Positions 1-12,126 of a stretch of DNA of 64,000 bases are shown piece after piece. Every line of letters begins with the position of its first letter. Positions within the stretch are counted from its first letter, which is position 1. Location of the stretch: the NCBI GenBank assembly GCA_024867545.1, contig JANFNE010000007.1, positions 124,001 to 188,000 of the forward strand, given 5' to 3'. The translations under genes were made by a program, and so were the position numbers. The notes under the pieces are model-generated. The model was given only the letters and a program-made list of their open reading frames with translations. It was not told the DNA's origin and did no database searches. The stretch comes from Phytopythium helicoides (lineage: Eukaryota > Oomycota > Peronosporomycetes > Pythiales > Pythiaceae).

Positions 1-720
1 GTGGCAACACAGCGACGCCTCAATATGAGGGTGGCAGGCAAGCACAGTAGTGCCATCAGCTTCCTCGACGAGAGCGCCTTCCAAGTAAGCCGCAAGCGAC
101 TCGCGATCCCAGTTCCGGAAGTTCTTGAGCTGCTCGAAGTGCGCGACGGCTTCTGCTCGCGTCGGCCTGATTCAATCAACACTCCATTACAATGAGCTCT
201 CACATATACAGGTCAACAAGACAGCAAAGGCAAGCAAAACTCACCACGATGACACGCGCTGAAGCGTGAGAGTGACAAAGAAGTCCGTGATTGCCTCAGC
301 ATTTGGAATTTCATGTCCGAACACTGGTTCAAACAGCACGAGACCGTCGAATGTCCCTGGATGTTTCACCTCGATGTTCCAAAGTGCTGCAGCTCCCATC
401 GAGTGTCCAATACCGATTAGCGGGTGTGGCTTGGGCTTCCTGGCGCGGATAGCCTTCACCTCGTCGAGCACCTGAGCCGAGCTCCAGCGGGTAAGGTCCT
501 GCGCGGGATGTTGGACACGCGGCGATTGCGGGTTGCTCAGGTCGATCACTGGCGCCACGGACTCATCGCGCCTACTACCGTGGTAGAGGAAGTCGAACGT
601 CTCAAAGTCGGTCGGGATCGATTGTAGCAGCGGAGACTCTTTCAGACGGCGAGTGATGGGGTTCCATGTCTCCTTGCAGAATCCTCCGCCGTGGGCGAAC
701 AGCAGTGTGGCATGTGCCAT
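1..720 (-). CDS. alpha/beta-hydrolase, putative peroxisomal serine hydrolase (copy 1, 3' end outside window)
   Basis: Exon 1 is 245-720 and exon 2 starts at 166 and runs off the left edge, so the C-terminus is missing. I chose the ATG at 718-720 because it places the conserved [12 protein letters not shown] motif at the N-terminus as in the paralogues. That motif is the probable oxyanion-hole strand. The nucleophile elbow GIGHSMGA carries the likely catalytic Ser, followed by a conserved LFEP. The intron splits a Trp codon (TG|G), a position shared by all eight copies. The nucleotide sequence is very similar to the copy at 6619-7595, intron included, so the two are recent duplicates. The substrate is unknown; lipid or acyl-ester hydrolysis is an inference from the family. 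Confidence 0.85.
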
Positions 721-747
721 GATCGAGGGCTTGGCTTGGAGTCCCAA

Positions 748-3700
748 CTTCTTGATCAGTTTGCGAATTGAGATGTGGTATCTCGATAACGTAAAGCTTC
801 AAGTGACAGCATTGTATACGCTGTCATTTTCAGCGTCAACGTGGTCCACGATCCCAAATCCGCAACGCAGTCGCACGGCTTCCACCACAATGAACCCGCC
901 GTGCATAGGTTGGGATGTGTCAGGGGTAAAACCTTTTAAAAATAATTATACTGCATTTTAACATGTCACATTGCACCACATCAGTAGATATTATAATACA
1001 ACAGAAACCTTTCAAGATGTTATAAGGTAGCTGGCATTTACTCGGATACCGGAGCTGCAGCGCGGCGATCTTCAAGAAGCATGGCAGACCTCTTCAACAA
1101 CAATAGCAGCAAGTCAGTGTTCTTGAAACAGCAAACATCCAATCGCATCTATGCTGGTAGTGCTGCGGGGTTGTTTGTATCAGCTGTCATTTCCTGGACA
1201 TATAGCACAGACGCCACCGCTGAAGCTTCGGTCGGCCAACGATGCGTTGCCTTCGCAGATATTAGCACAGGCTATTGCTCCAAATGATGCACAACTAATA
1301 TCATATTCCATGGACACGAATGTGCTCGCGCTACTTATGATAGACAACGCACGCCACCTTCGCATTTCCTTCAAGCTGCTTTTCTCAGCCACCCGACGGC
1401 ACCCACCAGAAAACCCAACCACGAGCTTCAGGTCACCGACCATAGCACCTTGCCGACGCGGTGCTCATAGAACTCGCGCCACCAGAGATCAAGACTTCTC
1501 CGCAACACCAAAAGAGCTAGATCTGAAAGACTAAGCCACACCATCATCGTCTGCTGCGAAAGATCCTATCGAAACAATTGGTTCACAGTTCTGTGAGATG
1601 AAATCACGACTGACCCCCTCAACGAAAACCCATGCCGCTCGTCATATATGCAGCACCTTCGACTTCACCAACATAGTTGTGCAGGTGCTAATCGAAATCA
1701 TTGGGGGTTGTCGCTCCTCGGACTCATAACGACGAGTCTCGGACTGATTTGGCTGTGAAAAGTTCCCTGTTTCGATCAGATCCATTGACAGGTCTAACCC
1801 TTGTACGACCCGTTTAGAACTAACCAGCTAGCTGACACCCGAGATTTCACAGCCATACCGATAGCGTCGCCTTGCACATTTCTCACGGTGAGGATCAACT
1901 CGTATTTGCGTTATTCATAAATTTGCCCTGCAACACCTCGTCGCATTACCAGATGGTGCAGATACCGCCACTAATGCTTATTGAACCATGTCGTTCACAA
2001 CGCAGTGCTCGGCGTTTCACGTCGCAACCACCACTGCTCGACGAGGAAAAAATCACCAAGAAATAGGATAACCAACGCACATTCTAACGGTTATCCCCGG
2101 CCTACTAGGAACCGCGTGCAAACATTGCATGCGACTCCTTGTGCATTGCAAAGGCGCCCAATTTCCTCGATTCCAAGAATGAAGAGACCAATTTTCACGG
2201 CACAGCTTGGGTGACGTGGTAGTCAACATGAAAGTCAACGAAGCATCAATGCACATCATAGACCCTGATATCGACGCTCCATCAAACACAGAGATGTTCA
2301 TGCGTTGCAAGAGTGGAAACGCGCCGTTGTTAGAATGCGCGCAGAGTGGGTGGATTAGTTTAGCTCGAACATTAAAAAAGTGGCAGTCCAGCGCGATGTT
2401 GTCGGCGGCTGTATACTGTGGAGCGGAGGCGACTCTGCGAGCTGGTCGTCCGGCAATATATCTATGAGCAGCGGCGTGTCGGGGTGGCACCCGCATCATC
2501 CAGGCTGCATCAGCATCGGTAGCGACGTATTGTTGCAGGGTGGATCGGTAAGCAGCGTGAGTTCGGCGAACTTCGTGAAGATCCTCGGCTCTAACATACA
2601 CAGGGCGTGGGCGGCGATGTGGCGGTTTGGTGGCGGGTCGTCGGCTTGTCGTCAGTCAGAGCACTGACACAACTCTTAGACTCAAAGCTAGGGAAATAAG
2701 GTACAAACAATGTACTCGACCAAACGGACTAGAATGTTGCGGGGATGCGGTATTCGAGCCAAGCCATGACGTACGCCAAGCCATGACGTACGCCTCAGGA
2801 GATGGTGTGTTTCGTGAGCGTGCACCTCGGCATCATCTGGAGCTAAGCATGCCCCTAGGTGACGCTCGCATGACGCTCGGACGCAAGGAGTGGGAGGCCG
2901 GTGTCATCGAGTTTGAGTGAATGCATATGATGTTGCTCTCTCAGGAGCGCCATGGGTGTGAGCCACTCTGTAGCTAGGTAGCCATGGCATCCTGCAGTCT
3001 GTTTGCTTTCCTATCCTCACTAATAAATTTGCCAGCTTTGGTAAACCCGGGCTTCGCGACATAGAAGCTGCGAGGTGAGTATTTGGCGCAGACGTCAGCG
3101 AGCGCTCAGATTACTGTAAAGATCTGGACGAGCTGGTTACTTTACATTGCGAAGGCCGCGTTTCGTCAGCGAACACTTACTTGCTTCGAGCTACAAGCGG
3201 TGTCAGTGGCGGCGCATCGTGAAAAACCAGCAATTTAGCGAGCTTATGCCAATTGACTGCAGCAAAACCGTGTCATAGAATGTGTGCGGTGGTGATTCGG
3301 ATCACATATCGCGACGTCTCTGTATTTTTTGTTTATGTGTGTGCTCTGCTTGTATTCATCGTCAACATTTTTTTTGCTGGTCTCACGAAACCACATGAAG
3401 ACCACGGCAGAACTTTTACAAATTGAATAGACTAACCTGGTGTAGCCAAGTGATAGTAAAGCGATCCGACTCAACCACGAAAATCCTCGTGGCAAGATGC
3501 TTCAAGCTTTTGTCGGCTCTGATGGTCTCGCTCAAAATTGAGTAAGAGGGCTTCATCTTACTGATAGCCTGACGACCGCTTTCCACTAACCATGACCAAG
3601 AACAAGTGCTGGATTGGTCATTTGACCGAGCACATAACAAGAAAGCTGGCCATGCTTCCGGCGTGCACCGCAATCCAAGACCTTCAGATGTTGCTGTGAT

Positions 3701-3805
3701 TCAACGTGCTACAGTCGCGTAAGCATTTTCATTCGCGTCAACATCCGCTACACGGAAGCCAATAGTGATGAATTTCAGTCAGGAACACTTCGGGGTTTGC
3801 CAACC
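748..3805. other. intergenic stretch without a supported gene
   Basis: Several open frames of 60-180 codons occur on both strands, but none has a recognisable domain, a consistent splice pattern or similarity to the neighbours. The stretch is more AT-rich than the flanking genes. It contains one exact 17-bp tandem duplication at 2758-2791. It may hold decayed repeats, but nothing can be identified by eye. Confidence 0.6.
2758..2791. repeat. 17-bp direct tandem repeat, two copies
   Basis: The unit gccaagccatgacgtac occurs twice in immediate succession. It is an isolated short tandem duplication in non-coding sequence with no visible function. Confidence 0.85.
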
Positions 3806-4831
3806 ATGGCGCAGCAGGTCTCCACTCCGCAGCAAGTTACGCTTCTCTTCGTTCATGGTGCGGGGTTGTGCCGACAGGCATGGAACCCCATCGTGCGTCG
3901 ACTTAGTCGGGCTCCCCAACTTCGCAGAGCTTCGTTCGAGTCTATTGACCTCCCATTTCATGGCGAAAACCGCGACGAGTCGGTGCCGCCCCAAATCTAC
4001 TACGTGAATGGAGAAGAGACGAATCCTCGCGTGACTCATCCGGGAAATTCGTGGTCTGGTTGGGCTTCTGCTGCGGTGAACAAGGCGGTGAAGCAAATCC
4101 AGAGTACCTCTCCTCCTGGAAATGTGATCATCGGGATTGGACACTCAATGGGAGCATCAGCACTGTGGAAGACTGAGGTTGATCATCCTGGCAGCTTTAG
4201 CGGCTTGGTATTGTTTGAACCCATCTACGGACCAAATTACTCAAATGTCCGTGCGAGGTTCGACTTTTTGGCCTCTATCACGCTTCAGCGAGAGTCCCAA
4301 TGGTGCGATTGTTGTCTGGTTTTGGTTTGAGGTAGAAGGTAATCCGTCTGCTACCTACGCTAACATGTTGATTTGCAAATTGCTAGGCCGTCCAAGAAAG
4401 CCGCTCGCGACCACTTTTACCAGTGGAAGAACTTCTCGTCTTGGAATCGTGAGAGCCTCGATGCCTGGTTCGATGGAGCTGTTGTTCCTGCCAGCCAAAA
4501 TACATCCAATACAGCCGAAGGCCCTATGACGCTTGCTTGTGCTCCTGCAATCGAAGCGTCGATTTATTGCGGGTGGCGTCTTTGGTTTTCAGAAGAGCAA
4601 CGAGCAACTCCCCGATGCAAGATTGTTTTGGAAAACGGAGGCCGCTCCCGTATTGTCGATCTTGAGTGGTTCGAACAGGCTGCTGAACAATTTCCAGAAA
4701 CTTACACGCTGCGCACTCCCATTCCAAACCTTTCCCACACTTTGGTGATGGAGGATCCAGACGCATGCACGGCTGCAATCCTCGCCGACTTGGCGACATT
4801 TCCAATATTCAACACCACTTCCAAGCTGTAG
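3806..4831 (+). CDS. alpha/beta-hydrolase with C-terminal SKL (copy 2)
   Basis: Exons are 3806-4302 and 4387-4831, predicting 313 residues. The start is the ATG at 3806 (MAQQVS). The upstream in-frame codon at 3797 is TTG and is not used. The N-terminal strand LLFVHGAGLCRQ and the nucleophile elbow GIGHSMGAS mark the alpha/beta-hydrolase fold. The C-terminal LSHTLVMEDP supplies the probable catalytic His. The last residues are TTSKL, a canonical PTS1 peroxisomal targeting signal. The intron lies in the same Trp codon as in the paralogues. At the usual acid position after strand 7 this copy reads RIVDLEWF, unlike its relatives. It is tandem with the next copy on the same strand. Confidence 0.88.
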
Positions 4832-4968
4832 AGAGCTTCACCAGTGGCAGTCACAGAGAACCGGAGATTGCACCATGGCGACATGGTGCCACTCTCCTGT
4901 GAATACACCAGCACAACTATCGTTCTAGCTTGCTCGCTTCATTCAATCTCTTCTTGCCGAACCTTCCC

Positions 4969-4990
4969 ACTTCATTTCCGATTTTGCACA
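4969..4990 (+). promoter_or_regulatory. oomycete Inr/FPR-like core promoter
   Basis: The string ttcatttccgattttgca sits about 20-35 nt upstream of the ATG at 5006. It matches the oomycete initiator consensus (TCATTYY) followed by a flanking-promoter-like ATTTT block. A second TCATTC-like element lies about 30 nt further upstream. Assignment is by motif only. Confidence 0.45.
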
Positions 4991-5005
4991 TCTTCTAACA
5001 TCCAC

Positions 5006-6083
5006 ATGCCATCCGATCAAGACACCGTGGTCACTTTGCTCTTTGTCCACGGTGGAGGATTTTGCAAGGAGATTTGGACACCAATCATTCGTCGCATCCA
5101 GCAGTCATCGATACTTTCCGCCACACCAGGTGTGCAATTCAAATACGAGACAATCGACTTGCCGTACCACGGGAGCGAGAGCAGAATATTCAAACTGGGC
5201 GAGGAAGAGCCAATGCCGCGCGTCACTTGTTCAATATCCAAAGAGTCCGCGCTTTCGTCGTACCGAGTCGAGCATCCAGCCAACTCGTGGGTCGAATGGA
5301 CAACCACTGCAGTGTTGAGAGCGGCTAGATCCTGGCACAATATTGATGGCGAAGTGTGTGCGACCGAAACGAAAAGGACCAGACGCTTCCTCGTCGGCGT
5401 GGGTCATTCCATGGGTGCTTCTGCACTTCTCAATGCAGTTGCGACACAAGACGGGTTATTCAGCAGCTTGATCCTCTTTGAGCCGATTTACGGACATCCT
5501 GACGAGTTTGTAGCGAGTGCCACACTCCTCGACCTGGTCGTTGCAGCCGCACTACAGCGCACGTCTACGTGGTGAGGCAGAGGTCATGTTCATTATTGCG
5601 TTTGATATCATCTCACGAGTCACCCCCGCCTCCTACGCACGTGTCAGGTCATCGATCTCAGTCGCCGAGCACCACGTCGCGACCGCCAAACGATTTGCCA
5701 AATGGGACCGCGAAAGCCTGAGGAGCTGGTTTAGCGGCGCCATCGTTCCTCATCCTTACGACTGTTTCTCCGTCACACTGGGCTGTCCACCGGAGCTGGA
5801 GGCAGCTTTCTCATGCGGACGTCCACTATGGCTCTCGCAGGACTCCCATGCAAGCCCCAAATGTCAAGTGTCGATCCACTACGCGGAGAACACGCGGCTC
5901 TTCCAGCCGCACGTGTTTGCGGATCTCGCCGAGCGATATCCATTCATATACCGATTTGCTGACAAGCCGATGAAGAGCTGCACGCATCTCATGGTGGTCG
6001 AGGACCCCGCTGCGTGCGCAACTGAGATGCTTGGTGCACTCGAGTTTCAGCTGGGCATGCTACTGCAGCATTCTCGTATGTGA
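5006..6083 (+). CDS. alpha/beta-hydrolase with C-terminal SRM (copy 3)
   Basis: Exons are 5006-5571 and 5648-6083, predicting 333 residues. The ATG at 5006 begins MPSDQDT, directly upstream of [12 protein letters not shown]. The nucleophile elbow is GVGHSMGAS and the C-terminal His region is CTHLMVVEDP. The protein is about 20 residues longer than its relatives because of an insertion around LGEEEPMPRVTC in the first exon. It ends HSRM; SRM is a known variant PTS1. The intron is in the same Trp codon as in the paralogues. It lies head-to-tail behind copy 2 and convergent with copy 4. Confidence 0.87.
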
Positions 6084-6618
6084 TTTTATCAGTACGAATA
6101 GGTACAGGCACGCTGTTACTGTTGGTTTGATGTGAGTAGAATTCATCATGCACTTGACTGCAAGAAAAGGCATCCATGAAGTATCGGATATAGGATCTCC
6201 ACGCGATTACGTGTTTTCGTCATCAAATGGATGCTTAGTGACGTGAACCACTATTCAAGCGGCCCCGACGAGAATTGAACATCGCATTCGTTAACCAGAG
6301 CCTCCCCCTGATATTCATGTTGTCCAAGGATTTCTACGCGAAGAACCACTGACATTCAAGTTTACACAACATGTTGAGCCACATCAAGTGCCACCACGTC
6401 AACCAAGCTTCAAGGTAAGTGATCCCCTGTGAGACCCTCGATCGACAGTGGAGTGCACTACGCAAGCTCCAATCCATGACAATGGCAATTTTTTGCGCTT
6501 ATCTTCTTCACTTCACTCCGTCAACAAGAGATGTGCAATTCCCACACACGTCAGGTTTCACTCTCTGCATTATTGCGTCAACAACAACAACAACCAGCTG
6601 CTCTACTCGAATCGATGC
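6084..6618. other. intergenic region between convergent hydrolase genes
   Basis: This holds the 3' flanks of two convergent hydrolase genes. The short open frames in the right half are antisense shadows of the end of the gene at 6619-7595. A weak tRNA-like arm near 6250-6300 does not fold into a full cloverleaf. Confidence 0.5.
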
Positions 6619-7595
6619 TTACATCTTCGATTGAAGCTTGTAAGTGTCGAGTTGCGCGAGATCCTCCACAATGCGCTGCGCCGACAACTCCGGATTCTCG
6701 AGCACCATCACATGCGAGCAGTTGTCCATTGGTGGTCGTAGCGTGTAGATATGGGGCCACTTCTTTTGTATGTCGACGAAGAATGGCGGGTGAAGCATCT
6801 TAGTTTTGCTGCCGTAGTGGACAGTCACTTTGCACTTGACGCGCGACGGCTCATCGCCTTCAAAGTTGAGGACCTTGTGGCAGTACAGCGATGCCTCAAT
6901 GTGAGGGTGGCAAGTAAGCACAGTAGTGCCATCAGCTTCCTCGACGAGAGCGCCTTCCAAGTAAGCCGCAAGCGACTCGCGATCCCAGTTCCGGAAGTTC
7001 TTGAGCTGCTCGAAGTGCGCGACGGCTTCTGCTCGCGTTGGCCTGATTCAATCAACACTCCATTACAATGAGCCTTCATGCACACAGGTCAACAAAACAG
7101 CAGAGGCAAGCAAACTCACCACGACGATTCGCGCTGAAGCGTAAGAGAGACCAAGAAATCCGTGACCGCCTCACCTCCTGGAAGGTTCTTGCTATACACT
7201 GGTTCAAACAGCACGAGTCCGTCGAACGTCCCAGGGTGCTGCACTTCGGTGTTCCAAAGTGCTGCAGCTCCCATCGAGTGTCCAATGCCAATCAGCGGAT
7301 GTGGCTTGGGCTTCCTGGCGCGGATAGCCTTCACCTCGTCGAGCACCTGAGCTGAGCTCCATCGTATGAGATCCTGCGCGGGATGTTGGACACGCGGCGA
7401 TTGCGGGTTGCTCAGGTCGATCACTGGCGCCACGGATTCATCGCGCCGACTGCCGTGGTACTGGAAGTCGAACGACTCGATGTCGGTGGCGAGCGACTGC
7501 AGCAGCGGAGCTTCTCGCACGCGGCGGATTATTGGATTCCACGAGTCCTTGCAGAATCCTCCGCCGTGGGCGAACAACAGCGTGGCTCGAGCCAT
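6619..7595 (-). CDS. alpha/beta-hydrolase with C-terminal SKM (copy 4)
   Basis: Exons on the minus strand are 7120-7595 and 6619-7042, predicting 299 residues. I chose the ATG at 7593-7595 ([13 protein letters not shown]) by alignment with copy 1. An upstream in-frame ATG at 7652 would add 19 residues of no clear character. The nucleophile elbow is [11 protein letters not shown] and the C-terminal His region is CSHVMVLENP. The last three residues are SKM, a conservative PTS1 variant. Exon 1 has the same length (476 nt) as in copy 1, and identity extends through the intron. A cytosolic protein is possible if SKM is not recognised. Confidence 0.87.
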
Positions 7596-7855
7596 TGAGT
7601 CAGGAGCTTCGGCACTTGCGCGGTAGCTTGTCAATCGGAGACTGACGCGCATCGACGTGAGAGCCGAGAGTGTACCGGGGCGGACGGAGAGATCACCACG
7701 TCTGACGTCATTCGATACGAAAGGGGTGATACGTAATCAGAAGCAGTGGTTTTGTGTCCGCAACGGTACAGCTTCAACTTGCACATGAGTGCCTCGTGTT
7801 GGGAGCTTTCAGCGCTCAATGCTGCTACTAACCTGTCTGCGGAGCTGCTACAGCT

Positions 7856-9614
7856 TCAGAAGTACCGGACGTGGCCATCCTTCAATAGCCACTTACGCAG
7901 TGCGTTGTGCCGCACGAGTAGTACACCAGGGTTCGTCGGGTGCGTGCTTGGCCACAGGGCTGGTCGACTGGAGCGCGTCAACAGCGCAGTGATCTCGCGC
8001 TTAATTACTGGCACCATGTACTCTTGGCTCCGGCGTCCGACGCCTGTGATGATACGGAGATCGTCCGGGATCTGTCCAGTCGTAATGAGCCCGCGATGGG
8101 TTTTCGTGATCTCCTCGAGTGCAAACACGACGGCACACTTTGCAACGCCGCGAGAAAATGTGTGCAGGTCGATCTCATACCCATCTTTTTGGCGCCACGG
8201 ATGCTCACGGATCACTCCTTCGCGAACTAGGCGCTCAAAAATCTGCCGAGCAGGAGTGAAAAGCCGGAACTCGTCGAGGGTGTCAATGAGCGTCGATGCG
8301 TGAGCAAGATTCGACAAGTTGAGTCCTGGCAGCTTCTTCAGAACGACCTGCAGGTCCTTTTTGCGATGGCGAGGAAGGTTGAGATGGCTCACTGAAGTCT
8401 TTTCGTCGGCGGCACCTTCGTCTTCGACAGCGTCAATTTTGTACAGCGCTCGAATAACGACAGAACACGCTAGTGCGTTGACAGACCGCGTACCAGTGCG
8501 AAGCTCGTGCTCTTGCAAGTCGTTGAACATCTCAAGTACCTGTCCCCACTCTTCACATCGCTCCAGCTCGAACAAACACTTGGCGAACGAAAAGTCGTCA
8601 GGCTGGGCATTCTCTGATGCGCGCATCTGGTCCAAGACCAACCTCCAGGCTGGAAGGTCTTCAGATACTTCATTCTCGCTGTTTGTGCGCGATCGTTTCT
8701 TCTTTTTTGTCTGTTTGTCAGCTTGCTTGCTCGTTGATTCGATTGCAGCGACGAGAAACTGGTTGTACATGCGAGTAGTGGCGTGCTGCTCGAGCCACTG
8801 CGAATCGAGTGATCGGTATATCGCCATCACGCGCGCAGCTTCGCCCACTTTGACCAGAGCCTGACACTTTGCTGTCAGAGTTGCGACGTCATGCTTGCTC
8901 TCTGGGAATTTCTTATCCACAAAGTCGATAGCAGCGATCACAGCATCTCTGTTCCCTGCTACCCCAGCCGTGACCATCAGAACTCGAATTGCGCGGAGAT
9001 GTGGGGTGAGTTTGAGCTCATGCATCTGCGCGACCGCGGCATGCACGCTGTGGTAGTCGTTCTTGGTCTGGAAAACCGACAGCAGCGGGTCGTACACTCT
9101 CGCGTCGTTGAACTCTTTCGGGAACTGCGTCGCGAGCTCCTTCATGCGCTCAAGCGCCGGTTCTCCACCCCGCTTCCTCGCCACTGAGCAGCAGACCAGC
9201 ACGCGCAGCCTCATTGGAACATGCACGCCCAGCTTCTCGCTCTTCCGGATCACGTCGACAGCCTCTCGGTGCCTGTCGTTGGCGGCGCAGATCTCCACCA
9301 GCGAGCTCACTTCCTCCTTCGTGACCGGTGTCTTGCCATCTCCACTGCCAGTTCGACGCGTAAAGTCCTGCACCAGCTCCTGCCAGCCTTGCGCGCTCGC
9401 CTTGGTCGCCAGTCCCCGACTCCCGAGCGCCCCCAGCGCGCTCGACACCTGAAAAAGAGCAGCGCAAGTGAGCAAATGGCGGCCGCAGCTTGCGATTCCG
9501 CCGCAAGGAGGCCGAGCAAACCTCGTGAACTGGCTGCTGAGCAAGCAGAGCGAGCCGCGGAGGCCCCAGCGGCGCCGCCGCGCGCATCCAGCGACGCAGC
9601 ATCGCGGTCGCCAT
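7856..9614 (-). CDS. PPR-SMR protein, probably mitochondrial
   Basis: Minus-strand exons 9522-9614 and 7856-9448 are joined across a 73-nt intron, giving 561 residues. The start MATAMLRRWMRAAAPLG is Arg/Ala-rich and lacks acidic residues, typical of a mitochondrial presequence. The body is helical with pentatricopeptide-like repeats (for example around DARVYDPLLSVF and RMYNQFLVAAIE). A Lys-rich segment, QTKKKKRSR, lies mid-protein. The C-terminus has an Smr-type domain: IDLHTFSRG corresponds to the LDLHG motif and IITGVGRRS to the TGRG motif. PPR-SMR proteins act on organelle RNA; here that is inferred. The domain extends to the last residues, so the model seems complete. It is divergent from the WASHC3 gene. 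Confidence 0.8.
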
Positions 9615-9851
9615 AGTCCAGCCAATCCGCAGCTTGTCGTGATCATGGACGGACACGAACCTAACAGGTTCGCATGGTTCTCTTGGAATCCGGACACAAT
9701 CGCACTTTACAGCGACAACATGCACCGTATCCCCTACTCACTATCATATCTTTCATCATACTTGTTCATAGAGGTATTATACATTTTGAATTCAAATTAC
9801 CACGTACTATAAATACAATCCTATAATGTGACGAAGGTTTTCGACGCGTTG

Positions 9852-11689
9852 ATGCCGAGCCGACTCGAAGAAGGAACGCCGCCCATGGCGACGACGTCGG
9901 CGCTCGTGGTGGCGAGCGGCGCCGCGGCCGCGGAGGACGCGGAGGAGCTGCCCGTGGACCTGTCTCAGCTGCCGCAGATCCCTGCGGCCAAGTCTCTGCT
10001 GCTGGTCAACAACTTTGTGGCCAACACGACGCGTTTCCTGAACCACTTCGCCTTCGAGTGCGAGGAGCGCATCTCGCGCGTGTCGAGCAACCTCACGCGC
10101 GTTGAGATCATGCTCGCCATCCTAGAGGCCAAGCTCAACAGCATCCCCGACCTGGCAGTCTCCGACGCAGACGTGCAGGCCGCGGGGCAGAGCATGGCAG
10201 GCGGATCCGCAGGACTGCCACCGGCCGACCAGATCGACATTGGCATCTCCGACCAGGACCTGCCCTCCATGGACGCGGGCGTGCCGGCGCCCCCGCCGCC
10301 ACCCCCGCCCCCGCCGGCGGAGGACGGAGGGATTGTCCCGTTCGAACCCCCGCCGCCGCCGCCCATGGGCAGCGGAGACCTGGTGGTGGCGCCACCGCCG
10401 CCGCCGCCAGGATCCGACTTTGACGACGACGACGACGAAGACAATGGACCCGTTGCTCCCGACGACCTGCTGCCGCAGGCGGAGGCGCAGCCGACCTTCC
10501 TCAAGCTCAAGGACGACCCGGTCTACGCCAAGTACGGTCGAGACGTACAGGACGCGAGCAGGATTGACGACTAACTTGCGTTGTGGTGCAACCGCAGATA
10601 CTTTACGATGCGGCGGCTGGGCATGCCAGACCAAATCATCGAGCATAAACTCATGATGGACGGCATGGACCCGGGCATCCTCAAGTGCGTCACTGCTTAC
10701 TGTCGGCCATACCACCCGTCTCTAACGTGTTTGCTGCGCTTTTTGACTGCAGTATGGATCCCGAGGGTCCGTCGCCGAGTGGAGGCACAGCACCGACAGC
10801 ATCTGAACCGACAGGACCTATCCTTCCAATCATGGCTCCTCCTTCTGTAATGAGCGGCAGTGACAGCGACAGTGACAGCGACGATGATGATCTCGTCGGC
10901 GGGCTGCCTCCTCCCCCGCCGCCACCCCCAGCATCAGTAACTTCGGAGCGTCCCCCCTCTGGAAATATCGGCCTCCCGTTCCCACCTCCGCCTCCTCCGA
11001 TTTCCCCGACGGTGAGTGATGCAACTTCCCGTTATCCTGTGTTCGATGCTAACTCAATTTGCCAACTCAGTCATCAGTGGCCTCACGGCCGGAGTCGCTG
11101 TTCGGTGGGCCTCCGCCTCCTCCACGCGCACCTGGCATGGGAGGGTTGCCGCCACCACCACTGCCTCCATTTGATCCCAACGATGAAGACAGCTCGAGCG
11201 ATGATGACATTGAAGAAATCGTGGCGGACCCTGCTCCGAGTGAGCCAGGCTTCTTGAAGCTGAAGGATGACCCGGCTTTCGACAAGTATGTTTGATTTGG
11301 CTAACGCTATAGCGATGAAGCGCTTGCTAACACGCGTCCGCTCTACAGGTACTTCAAGATGAGGAAGCTAGGAATGCCCGATGCTGTCATTCAGCACAAA
11401 CTGACGATGGATGGGGTGACAGTAGACATTCTCAAGTACGTCGAGTGCCTGTTATCCAATCTTGCCATCAAATCCTAACGAACCCTCGTGTTGCAGCATG
11501 GACCCTGAGGGCCCATCACCCAACGGTTCAGGTGGAGCTCCACCAGCATCGGCACCAGGGCCGGCAGCAGCTCCACCCTCTGCACTCCCACCACCCCCGC
11601 TCCCTCCATCCGGACGACCAGGACTTCCTCCACCGCCGATTCCCAAGTACACGGGCTCGGATGATGACAGCGATTTTGACTCGGATTGA
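9852..11689 (+). CDS. WASHC3: WASH complex subunit 3 (CCDC53-like) with duplicated C-terminal module
   Basis: Six exons: 9852-10531, 10598-10684, 10753-11011, 11071-11285, 11349-11435 and 11497-11689. They predict 506 residues, or 495 from the alternative ATG at 9885. Residues about 35-105 (VDLSQLPQIPAAKS to ILEAKLNSIPDL) match the conserved CCDC53 domain: the coiled-coil region that assembles into the WASH complex, which drives Arp2/3 actin nucleation on endosomes. The animal C-terminal motif (DPRYARYLKMVQVG in human) corresponds to KLKDDPVYAKYFTMRRLG here. Unusually it occurs twice, each followed by HKL..DG..ILNMDPEGPSP. The stretches between are polyproline and acidic/Ser runs. The two modules have introns at identical positions and phases, so they arose by exon duplication. 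Confidence 0.88.
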
Positions 11690-12126
11690 AAGGTGAGCGT
11701 CTGAGTCAACGTCAAATTCACAGAAGTCGCATAGAGGGCGAAAAGAAGCTCACTCAACGCCAAACATTTGACTCATATCGTGCGTAAAAAAACTCGGTGC
11801 ATGTGATTCAGTGACTTTCTGTGACTAAAAAGGTCAGCTGTCCAAACGGCCCGAAAATAGCTTTATGGGGCGACAGTATTCGGGAACTCTATAACTGGCA
11901 TGTGACGCCAATTTGCGAGCTCGGTGCTGGCTGGTTTCTTCAAAGTCTGCCAAAGCCGGGGTCCGACAGCAATCGAGGCCTCAAAGCGCAGACGCAGAGA
12001 GGTGCCCCTGTTTACCAGCATGCAACAGTAAGACACGAGGGTAAGGCTACACAGTTGAAGTCAAGTGTTCGAGCAGTGATATCAAAAGGTTTGAAACCAC
12101 ACAGCTGTTGCTGTGGATAATTGGAA
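11690..12126. other. intergenic region upstream of ion-channel gene
   Basis: No open frame with family character was seen. It should contain the WASHC3 terminator and the channel promoter, but I could not place a clear core element. Confidence 0.5.

Noticed and set aside
2053..2601. 182-codon minus-strand frame in the left intergenic region
   Set aside because: No recognisable motif, unusual composition, no matching frame in neighbours and no clear start context.
748..3805. Possible transposon remnant in the AT-richer spacer
   Set aside because: No terminal repeats, target-site duplication or transposase/reverse-transcriptase motif could be found by eye.
6244..6310. tRNA-like T-arm on the minus strand (gttcaattc) with a ggggcc-like 3' end
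   Set aside because: T stem, D arm and acceptor stem do not pair into a cloverleaf; at most a degenerate tRNA fragment.
9965..10510. Gly/Ser-rich minus-strand frame opposite WASHC3
   Set aside because: Antisense of polyproline codons; the plus strand has strong CCDC53 homology and six phase-matched exons.
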